This document shows, in pieces, positions 55,078 to 64,000 of a DNA stretch of 64,000 nt. The notes under the pieces are model-generated. The model was given only the letters and a program-made list of their open reading frames with translations. It had not been told where the DNA came from and made no database searches. The translations under genes were made by a program, and so were the position numbers. The DNA comes from Owenia fusiformis (Eukaryota > Annelida > Polychaeta > Sabellida > Oweniidae), in contig CAIIXF020000004.1 of the NCBI GenBank assembly GCA_903813345.2, forward strand, positions 15,199,196-15,263,195, in the 5' to 3' direction. Positions within the stretch are counted from its first letter, which is position 1. Each line of letters starts with the position of its first letter.

Positions 55078-58000
55078 AGGGTCCAACTGAAGGGACTCAT
55101 TGAATGGGACCGAGTGAATTGAATCAAGTGAGGGGTCCAGTTGAAGAGACTAATAGTGAATGGCGCCAAATTAAGGGCCCTTCGTGATGAATGACATTAG
55201 CATGGAGTGGAGTGTTTCTATAAAGTCAGATAACAAATCCATATGGGACTAAGCTCAAATGAACAATTAAAGAATCATTGACATTTACAGCAAATAGACT
55301 TTATAAAATGTCAGTTATTTGGATGTACTAGATATAGTAACCCATTGATTGGATGAATGTATGGGACAAAGTGAATGGCGTTTACACTCATCAGATAATG
55401 ATTGAAAAATGTTTGGACTGGCTGTCAAATAATTACTTCACATTTACCTCAGATCATCCAAGCGAATCCCACTTCCATTGGAGATGACTTTACATGTACA
55501 TTGACAGAAACATTCTGACAGATCCCATTTGTTTATGAACTTCAAATACTATATTTATTGAAATATTAACGTAATGTTAACGCAATCGAATAAAGCATTC
55601 TTAATAAAAATAGTTGTACACAAGTATCTGTTGTGATGCAATTTGCATAAAATGCAGCAAAATCTCACATACACATTCTGCCGGGCATACACATTTGAAA
55701 AATAATCACTTGTTTCTGCCATTTTCTGGAAATCTTGCTTTTTTACAGGTCGTTTGAAGCTCCACTATGTTATCATCTAATTGCTTGAAGTATATGTATG
55801 ATTTGGTTTTCATTTTCCAGAAAAGTAAGAATGTTAATCATATTCCTAAGTTACAAGGTGATTGCTGAATGGAGATATATTTTGTTTCACAGAAAAAATA
55901 CAACAATTTTCGTTCATTTTCTAAATCTGTAATATCAAACTATTTTATATACATGTACAGGTACTCTACTAGTATTTACAATTAACATATATAAAGTTTA
56001 CATTTTACAATAAGCATATTTACATTCCACAATGTCGAGTGTGTCAAATTTTTATTTTTCCAAATAAGATTTTCAAACAGATTTTATAAGGACAGATATG
56101 CCAAATCTGACTATTTAACAAATTGTGGTTTCAGATTCACAGAGGCTTCATACTTTGAGACACATGTTAAAAACCATCTTTGAAACCATGTTAACATTAT
56201 TTTTACATTCCTTTAATGTTGAGAATAAGGGTACCTATTTTAGTTATAAAGGTTCTGGTAATACTCTGTAGTCGTACAAAGGTAAACACAATGAATATAT
56301 ATAAATATCAAAACATGTAAAAATGTTATAAATTGTACGAGGTCCTCTTGTTCGTTCAATGCTATGAAATTATCGTGCTTTCTAGAAGCTTGGAGAAGTT
56401 TTGGATCTTGTTCAGATGAACCGTTGAGACGTAGTGATACTAGAGGCATCTCTGCGTAGCATGATCATCGTTTCTTTGAGGAAGAAAGGAAGCATAAATG
56501 GTTAAATATTTGACCTGAGTATACGAATGTATCAGTGCTGTCCCTAGGCCATCTAGAGTCTAGACCCTCAATGCATTCTCAGATTAAGGATGAAACAACT
56601 GAAGTTTTTCCTGAGGAAAATTCTGATCAATTATATCTCTGTATCAAACAATAATAAAATATGTTTATGAGTACAAACATGTGCTGCGTGGATATATATT
56701 TTTGTTTGAAGCTACCACAAAGAGAATGACAAGAATGGAAGATGTAATACTATGAGAACATTTTTCTGTTAATTTAATTTTAAAGATGTGTAAATAGCAC
56801 ACCGGAATAGCCTGACAACGGTAAATTCAGATACCGTTGTCACAAATGGCGGACATAACCGTCGCTTCAACTCTTCAATCACTTGGTCCTCATTTCATGG
56901 GATTTTATCGTCACTGATTCTGTGCATGTATTAAGCTCTTGTGATGATGTATTGTCCCATAACTCATTTAGATCGGTTAGATTAAAGACTTTATTTCGAT
57001 GGTAGAACATTATTAACTGTACAATGAGTATAAAGACACTTTGATTAATTTTTGTTCCAAAGGAATTTAGTCTAGGTGCTCTATTAACATATCCATGAAA
57101 TTCTAATTGAAGCGACGGTTATGTCCGCGATTTGTGACAACGGTATCTCCAACCTTAATCCGAGAATACTCTAAGGGGATATAGACTGCACTGTATGAGT
57201 ATAGTTTTGACATTTTGCCCATAGGTTCTGAAAGGTTATACGTGGTTCCTTCAAAAGATGTCCTATACAGTAGCTTTACTGTGAAAAGAAAGTTTTAACT
57301 GTAAAAGCTATTCTGAGATCTCATTTGTGGAAAAAGATTAGTATGGGGCTTGATTCAGCCCACACATTAAAGAACCCAGATTAATACTAAATGTAAATTA
57401 CAAGCAAATAATAGAACTTCATTTTTCATCCGGACTTTCGCCTACCAGTTCCGTTTTTCTTGATGTTGAACCAGTCCATCTAATCTTCCTTATCAGTTTC
57501 AATACACTCCCAAATGCTATCAGAAATATAAGTTACAGTAGTGTATGCATCATACATAACATGTTTCTCTTACTAAATGTTTGAGATGTCAATCTGGAAA
57601 GTTATTTGAGGCATGACTATTATCGTTGTAAAATTGTCACTTTGAATCATCCTGAAATCTGTAATTTTTCATTTATATCCCTAGTGTCTGTTTACCTTCA
57701 TAATTTTAAAACCCATGGAGATTTATTAATTCAACTTTAGAAACATTTCTAAATTGATTTCTGCATATCCTGCCAACATTTTATAGAAAGTCATGCATTT
57801 TCAAAAAGTTATATATCCAAATAAGAAAAAATTGGACGTTTTTGGCCCATCCTATACTTGGATTGCGCGGCTGCATTTAAGTCACTGTGCTAAAATAAAC
57901 TGCGTTTGGTGGAGATTCGCTCATACAAGTGCGCAACACAGCATAATACCATCCTTCAAGATCGATTCTTCACTGCTTTCAGGGCAGCACATGTACTATT

Positions 58001-58390
58001 AATACAATGAACTACTCTTAGGCAAGTGGACACCCTGCTTTCAAAAGTTGCGCCGAACGAAACATTTGAAACTTTCCATTTACATATGTCGCATGGTCCT
58101 TTCTTTTGTCTTATCCCTTGTTCCCTATATCATCCCAAAATTATTGACAATGACTTATGTGCTCAATCATATTATGTAAGACGTCTTGAAAATGTAAACT
58201 CAACATAATGTAAACTCAACATCATTTTTCTAAAACGTTTTAGCCAAGACGTCTTGGAATGCCGCGTGTAGTGTAAATAGGGCTATTGTTACCAATGTTG
58301 TTATACTGTTTTACCTACCAATATTCATTAAATTGATTTAATAAGACAAACATTTTGTGTCCAATCTTACATTGTATACGATGACGCAAT
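55078..58390. other. WRAP53 3' UTR and intergenic DNA; convergent with the ankyrin-death gene
   Basis: The WRAP53 3' UTR extends at least to the aataaa at 55589. The remainder contains an inverted-repeat element (56830-57147) and the 3' side of the minus-strand ankyrin-death-domain gene. Two minus-strand open stretches (56449-56240 and about 57517-57422) have some coding look but no exon partner that keeps phase. Confidence 0.5.
56830..57147. mobile_element. 318-bp MITE with ~41-bp TIRs
   Basis: gataccgttgtcacaaatgg and cataaccgtcgcttcaa at the left pair with ttgaagcgacggttatg and tttgtgacaacggtatc at the right. Only a few mismatches, so fairly young. Confidence 0.75.
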
Positions 58391-61170
58391 TCACTTCTTT
58401 TGTTTTGCGTCTGGACGGTCGGTTGTGCCATGATTGGGTCTTTTCCTTGAACTGGGGCTTCTATTTTGCATATTTGCAACTGACGCATTAGAGTCCTCTT
58501 CCTCTGAGCTCGCAAGGTCAATCGGAATTGGTGAAGCATTTGTACTTTTTCGGCCATCTGACGAACCTTCGGGTGAAGTCTCGGGGGTATATGAAACGTG
58601 TCCAAGGAAACAATTCCTAGAAATAAGAAACGCGGCAGTTGAATAAAACGTTGGTTGTAAATGTGATCACGTATGGTATTGTTGGCTTTGTATAAAAAAC
58701 CTCCTACCTCATACCCACCTACCCACCTGCGTGGGACATGATACAGTCATTGAAGGGTTCAATTTTAAAGATTTTAAAATCTTAAAATAGCTCTAATTAT
58801 TAACATTTCTACAATTCCGGCTTTATTTTATGACTAAAGACGGGTGACAGATCCATAAATAAAGGCATATGGGTGCATTGTAATGTGTAGGCCTAATGAT
58901 CCGCGGGCGCTCCAGAGGAATAATTTACTAACGACCGCGAGCATAGGTCCAACAAGCAACATAAAGAAATTGAAAGAAAGTGTGCTAAATTCGATGCCCC
59001 GAGTGGGAGTCGGACCCAGCTGGGCTGTAGTAGCAACTTGTATCAAGGGTCGTAACAATGCATCTATAATTCATCATAAACTAAGATTTAGTAAACTTAG
59101 ATCTTTAAAATTGAACCCTTCAAAGACTGCATCATGCCCAACGTACGTGGGTAGGTGGGTATGAGGTAGGAGGTTTTTTTTATACAAGGCCAGTATTGTA
59201 CCAGTGCGTAATACCAATAACTCCAAAAAAGTAAATGTAACTTTTTTATTGTCTTGATAGTCTTTGATGATTAAAGTGCCCTTTGTTCGTTTAGCCCATA
59301 CTGTACATAGCCAAGATGAATTCTAGAGTGTATTTAGTATATTAGAACCTTACCCCGGCGATCCATTTCCATAGTCCTCCACCTTTTGAGCAACGTCTCG
59401 TCTGCCAATGTTCTCCAAAGCACCAATTAAAATAAGGTGACCATGTTTGTGATTCCCTGCACGAAACCACTTTAGTAACACATGGAATGCTGATAGTCCT
59501 GAATTGTCACGGTTATCTCTCTCAATGTTTTGTATTTCTGCAACCGTTAAACCCAAATTACTGCCAAGTGCCTGAATATCTTTACCGAGCTCTGGAGAAA
59601 TTTGATTAAAGATTTTTTCTGAAAGATCAACGTTGTAGCCTGAAATAAAATGAATTAAAATGTGTCAATTTATAAGTTAGATCACATTGATAAACGATAT
59701 GTTATCTGTCTAAAGATGTGCACTAAAAGAGTAGTGCTACAGAAGCCACTGCTGAACAGAATTTCACTTATGTACTTCATGCTTTGGCGACATAAATACA
59801 TGTATGGAGTATTCAATAAAATAATTTAAAAGTCGAATTTTTGATGCAGGTTTCATACCATACACTTGATTGTATAAATCCATTCCTTTTCGTTTAGCAA
59901 AGTCTTGCTTTAGTCCATTATCAAGGAATGAAACTTAACTTACCATGGCGTGTCATACCACGTTGAGGATTCGATCTAATCTGAAACAAATGATTTAAGA
60001 ATACTATAGAATGGTTTTGTGACCATATTCCCCATCAGAATGTGGATAAAATGACTAAACCAAAGCATGGTTGATATTTTACCGCGAAAATTCCCAGCAA
60101 AAATAACGTTCGGTTGAATTTTAAATCAATTTGTTGACTTAACGTACTCTATTCAATATAAATATAATGTAACAATTGATTATTCACAACTTCACAGGTG
60201 ATGTTGGGTGATTTTGGCTGTACAGTACAGTCGTGAAGGAGTGAAATCGTATCCTGCAAAGTAATGTCTCCCTTTTTCGAAACCATACTGTGGCGCTTAT
60301 GAAACTCAAATTAAAACTCATTAATTTTTACGCAAAAAATATTATGGTGTTACAAGTACTTACAGTTCTGCCCTGTTTCTGTTCATCTAGAATATAGGTT
60401 GACTTGCGAAAATTATCCCATTTAGTCTTCAGTTTTAGCCCTTTTAGCATTTCGTCTTGTGTCACTTTATGTTGTGTCGCCATGTGGTTTGCGAGGTAAT
60501 TTATCACATTTCCTAACTGCGTTGTAAAATAGTGTCTATTTCTTGTGTTTATAGTTGTGTCTCTATATCTAATAAATACATCTAAAGCATATTCTAGGGT
60601 AACTTTGTTGTCGTTCATTGCCAAATGATCAATGAGAAAGTATGTCATTCGGTACAGGCACGCAGTAACTGCTGGATCATGATTATTTCTTTTTAATTGT
60701 TTGATGAAGTATAGTAGAGGAGTTTCGTTGTTGTTGTCTAGAGCATTCATATCTGCTCCATGGCAGTTAAGAAGTTTAATAACGTTTGTCCAGCCGTTCA
60801 TAAAACACTCAAAATTTTCACCAGCTTTTGGGTTGAGCACACGAACAACATGCTCGTAAGAATCCCTAAAAAAATGTTGTAGGGCGGTTATACCATCACT
60901 GTCGGTCACCTTGGGATTTGCCCCCTTTGACAGAAGGAATCTTGTAAAATTCAGTATTTCTTCTCTACTCCTTATCTTGGCTGTCAGAATTTTTGATTGT
61001 TTATAATTCAATCTTACTACGTGAATCAAAGGTGTTGAGCCATTCTCGTCTTGTCTATTAATATTTCCACTGTTAAAATGTGCTGAAATTATATCATCGG
61101 CGTCCCCATCTCTTAGATCTGATATGATGTCTTCAAATGAGCGTTTATTTTCGATCGAACCTGTTGTCAT
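58391..61170 (-). CDS. Ankyrin-repeat plus death-domain protein, four coding exons, complete
   Basis: Exons 61170-60364, 59980-59944, 59639-59354 and 58616-58391 keep phase (0, 1, 2); 1356 nt, 451 aa. Residues 1-269: an ankyrin-type region with NINRQDENGSTPLIHVV, FLLSKGANPKVTDSDGITAL and LLNCHGADMNALDNNNETPL. Residues about 285-365: a death-domain fold with LGKDIQALGSNLGLTVAEIQ, HVLLKWFRAG and ALENIGRRDVAQKV. The tail is acidic and then basic (SSEEEDSN, then SSRKRPNHG) to KQKK-stop. Ankyrin-death proteins act as scaffolds in apoptosis or innate immune signalling. The 3' splice site just before the ATG (cttattgtag at 61176) implies a 5' UTR exon upstream. The tail frame depends on the donor after CCG GG at 59354; a one-base shift would give a longer frame that ends in NEYW. 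Confidence 0.85.
58689..59188. mobile_element. 500-bp MITE with ~70-bp TIRs in an intron of the ankyrin-death gene
   Basis: ttgtataaaaaacctcctac and cctacccacct at the left pair with aggtgggtatgaggtaggag and tttttttatacaa at the right. The interior contains gggagtcggacccagc, whose complement resembles a tRNA B box with one mismatch. Confidence 0.75.
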
Positions 61171-61175
61171 GTTTC

Positions 61176-62267
61176 CTACAATAAGTACGAACACTATAAT
61201 TATTCATCATCATGACATGCACAGGACCTTTTAAGCAAGTGTATCATCATTTTATTGGCTTGTTAGTTAAAGAATTTGGGAAATAATAATTTCTTATTTT
61301 ACATGCAATGGCGGTTTGTTAAAGGTGGATTCTCAACACACGCATTCTATTTACACTTTTTTGAAATAGAAATCAGGAAAACATCAAGAATACAGAAAAA
61401 TGTATATAGTATAATTATGGTAGAATAAGAATACCTTCATTCTAATGTATTTGTTTGTAAATGAGAAGAGTTAAGGTAGAACATCTGCAAATAGGTTCCA
61501 ATTGACTTCCCGTGTTAAGAACTATCACGAGTCAGGGCTGTCAAACCTGAAAAATACCCATATCGCATATTGAACGTCTGGTTAAAACTTGGAAATATTT
61601 TCTAACCCAAACAAAATTAAATCTTATTTCATTTTTGAAACCTTAGATGACATTTTGCTTCGCCAGAAAAAGGAGAAAATTAAAGCTTTTTATACTAGAA
61701 ACAAAAATACCAAAATAAACGCAAGCACATCTATTCACGGTACTACATGTATGTTCTGAAAGTAATCAAACAACATTGCTTGGTAATAAGTTTCACTTTT
61801 TAAAATTATGTTAGACGAGACTGTTAGGTCACATCTGAATACTCAGTTCTAATGATTTCAAAGTGTGGCATATATCTATAAGCATAAAATGAAGACTGCA
61901 CCTGAGCATTGACTTTATGAGATTCGGAATGCAGATTCGTGAGATATGGGACGGGAATCTGGTGGCTCTACTGTGGATGGCTTTGGAAAGAGCAATCTTC
62001 TCAGCACTTGGAGGGATCACTACATGTTAGTAACTAATTGAAAATCAATTAACATAATATGTACATCAATGAGGTTCATGGAATTTTGTTTAAAATTACT
62101 TTAATCAATTCACTTTAGCGTATTATCCCAACGGAAAGATGTATATTGGTAAATAGTTTTAGGAAATTCTTTTCAAGATGGCCGCCACTCAGGCGCTTTA
62201 GAAATGGCGGAATTGTTTTGTGAAAACTAATGAGATCTAGATGTATCGGGTCTTTTAAATTTTTTTC
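61176..62267. other. Upstream region of the ankyrin-death gene; no gene seen
   Basis: It should contain that gene's promoter and 5' UTR exon, but no single donor stands out. A fragment near 62126-62160 (atcccaacgg, then ggaaagatgtatattggt) matches pieces of the Helitron at 33027. A minus-strand open frame at 61829-62020 has no splice support. Confidence 0.45.
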
Positions 62268-63222
62268 ATAAGAATTAATGTTTTTGTCCTCCATGGGGGA
62301 GCAGTTTCAAATGTGAAATACAGTAAATTCCTAATAATTCATTTACACTACACTTTAGAAGAGAGAAAGTGTCAAATTGGGACAGGGATTTGACACGTTC
62401 CTTCCTCGGTGTCTTCCCATTTCGCCCCTCATTCCCCCTCCGCCCCTTCCCATTTTGCCCCTACCCATTTCGCCCCTTCTCATTTTGCCCCTACCCATTT
62501 CGCCTCTTCCTATTTCGCCCCTTTCCCAAATTGCCCCTTTCCCATTTCGCCCCTCTTCCATTTCGCCCCTGTCCCATTATCCCCCTACAAATGATTGAAA
62601 TTTCGGGTTGATTTAAAAAAAAGTCCGGGTTGTATAATAAAAGATTCCGGGTTTAATCTGGGCTCATTTTTATTAAATTTTCCGTTTTTTCAGGCTGAAT
62701 TAAAAATCCGGGTTTTTTCCGGGTTGTTTTTTTTTTAAAAAGAAGGGGCGAAATGGAATTCGAAATAAATGAGGGGCGAAATGGAAAGGGGCCAATTGGG
62801 AAGGGGCGAAATGGGAATAAATGAGGGGCGAAATGGAAAGGGGCGAAATGGGAAGGGGCCAAATGGGAAAGGGGTGAAATGGGAAGGGGCAAAATGGGAA
62901 GGGGCCATTTGGGAAGGGGCGAAATGGGAAGGGGCGAGATGGGAAGGGGCCAAATGGGAAAGGGGTGAAATGGGAAGGGGCGAAATGGAGAAGGGGCGAA
63001 TGGGAAGGGGCAATAAGGGAAAGGGGCGATATGGGAAGGGGCAACACGGGAAAGGGGTGAAATGGCAAAGGGGCAGAATGGGAAAGGGGCGAAATGGGAA
63101 GGAGCGAAATGGGAATAAACCTCCTTCCTCGTGTAGTTTTAAAAGAAATATTAGGAATCTTCACATGTAAAACTGCTCCCCCCATGATGGGCAATAGATT
63201 TAGATATTAATTCTTATAACAA
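62268..63222. mobile_element. Large palindrome: pyrimidine array, spacer, purine array inside inverted ends
   Basis: ataagaattaatg, then catgggggagcagttt and aatgtgaa on the left pair with ttcacatg, aaactgctccccccatg and attaattcttat on the right. The left arm (62405-62590) is an array of cccatttcgcccctt units. The right arm (62745-63118) is gggaaggggcgaaat units on the same strand. A 150-bp spacer has repeated ccgggtt. The Pro/Phe- or Gly/Lys-rich frames here are artefacts. Confidence 0.85.
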
Positions 63223-63780
63223 TAATATGATGGAGAAGCTATTCTTTAACTAAAAACTGATTGACAGATGCCAAGAACTAGCAGCTGGCATAAATATGAT
63301 GAAGGTCTCAATACCTCTGATATTGGATTGAATTTGTCAATATTCGCATGATATGCAACCAATCTCTTTGATATTTATAGGGCTTGATGATATGATACCA
63401 TAAGGCTACTCTGCACAAATCGGTTGTCTGAAAGCAGTTCACTTTTTGGACACTTGATGTATAGTTTGGTGACCAAAATTAAGTCGTTTTTAACTTTATC
63501 GCAATATATGGTCAGAATAAAGCTATGGTCAAAGATAAAACTGTCTAAAATCATTCGGCATACTATATCTGGTCTTTTAGACAAATTAAATTCACGACAA
63601 TTTCATGAGAAAGTTGCCTCTTGTGTTTCAGCAAATTGTTTTACAAAATGAACACGGCCATGGTATAAACGAATATAACATGCCTTGAATGAATTGCTTT
63701 AACTTCAAAAGTGGGGAAACTATTGACAAGGGCGTCATTTCGTAAAGGATCCCCCTGGAGTGCCTATTTAAGTCCAATAT

Positions 63781-63992
63781 ACACCAATGGAGCAAAATCG
63801 CACTTGCCCCATCGAGTCCCACCGAGTCCTGCGTGAGACCTCATGGCTCATGGGACTCGATGGGACAAGATGGGGAAGTCCGACGAAGTCTAATGTAGCT
63901 AGTCTCACAGAGTCCATGGGACAAAATCCCATGAGGCCTCACACGATCCCACGCAATGAGTCTATGGAGATCCCATTATGCCCCATTGGTGT
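63781..63992. mobile_element. 212-bp inverted-repeat element of high GC
   Basis: acaccaatggagcaaaatc at the left pairs with gccccattggtgt at the right. Inside, gggactcgatggga, gagtcccac and gagtccatggga recur in both directions. Base composition is clearly higher in GC than the surroundings. Confidence 0.6.
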
Positions 63993-64000
63993 TTGTCGGG

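Noticed and set aside
56240-56449. 69-aa minus-strand frame MPLVSLRLNG
   Set aside because: There are no splice partners, and its second half reads like AT-rich non-coding DNA. It is downstream of a complete gene's stop and could be UTR.
57422-57517. Possible terminal exon on the minus strand reading FGSVLKLIRKIRWTG to a stop
   Set aside because: An acceptor-like tctgatag precedes it and it looks like a membrane-protein tail, but no upstream exon with a matching phase was found. The death-domain exon would splice to it in a different frame.
58960-59020. tRNA gene or tRNA-derived SINE
   Set aside because: Only a B-box-like stretch was found; there is no A box at the right spacing and no cloverleaf could be drawn.
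62355-63194. Pro/Phe/Ser-rich and Gly/Lys/Arg-rich proteins
   Set aside because: They are translations of the pyrimidine and purine arrays; all six frames are open for the same reason.

Overview
The window is nuclear DNA from an AT-rich, intron-rich animal genome, most likely a marine invertebrate (probably a lophotrochozoan such as a mollusc or brachiopod). Coding exons are short, introns have GT-AG ends, and the intergenic and intronic DNA is packed with transposon remnants. The phylum is inferred; the gene content only says bilaterian animal. Exon boundaries come from reading splice sites and checking that reading phase is preserved across every junction.

Layout from left to right. (1) 1-2296: a non-LTR retrotransposon (reverse transcriptase with one in-frame stop), lying antisense in or just beyond the end of the next gene. 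(2) 2686-10796, minus: 16 consecutive exons (about 749 residues) of the coiled-coil half of centriolin (CNTRL). Its 5' side runs into an assembly gap of exactly 500 N (10818-11317), and its N-terminal half is not visible. (3) 11318-16109: repeats and fold-back elements without a convincing gene. (4) 16110-25329, minus: a complete five-exon ZNHIT1 gene (160 aa), whose introns hold a 34-bp minisatellite, a dimeric MITE, an R2/R4-type LINE fragment with target-site duplication, and a small candidate gene next to a long terminal-inverted-repeat element. (5) 27054-55077, plus: a complete eleven-exon WRAP53/TCAB1 gene (707 aa), divergent from ZNHIT1. Its introns hold a DUF229 sulfatase-like gene, a PAN-domain exon, an unrecognised 194-aa gene, a Helitron, three pogo-like elements, a decayed mariner and nested MITEs. 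(6) 58391-61170, minus: an ankyrin-repeat plus death-domain gene (451 aa, four coding exons). (7) 61171-64000: repeat-rich DNA including a long palindrome of purine and pyrimidine arrays.

The most unusual pattern is that several exons are preceded by tandem copies of their own 3' splice acceptor plus the first part of the exon. Three WRAP53 exons show it (nine, five and two copies including the intact one) and one CNTRL exon shows it (two copies). In every case the intact exon is the last in the array, next to the donor site. Each WRAP53 decoy copy would put an early stop into the mRNA if used, so these arrays look like banks of poison 3' splice sites.

Other points of interest: a TIR element whose ends coincide with the splice sites of a candidate intron (introner-like), a DUF229 gene cut by one stop codon inside a coding 24-bp minisatellite, pogo elements that keep a PCNA-binding-type C-terminus, and transposons nested up to two deep with readable target-site duplications.
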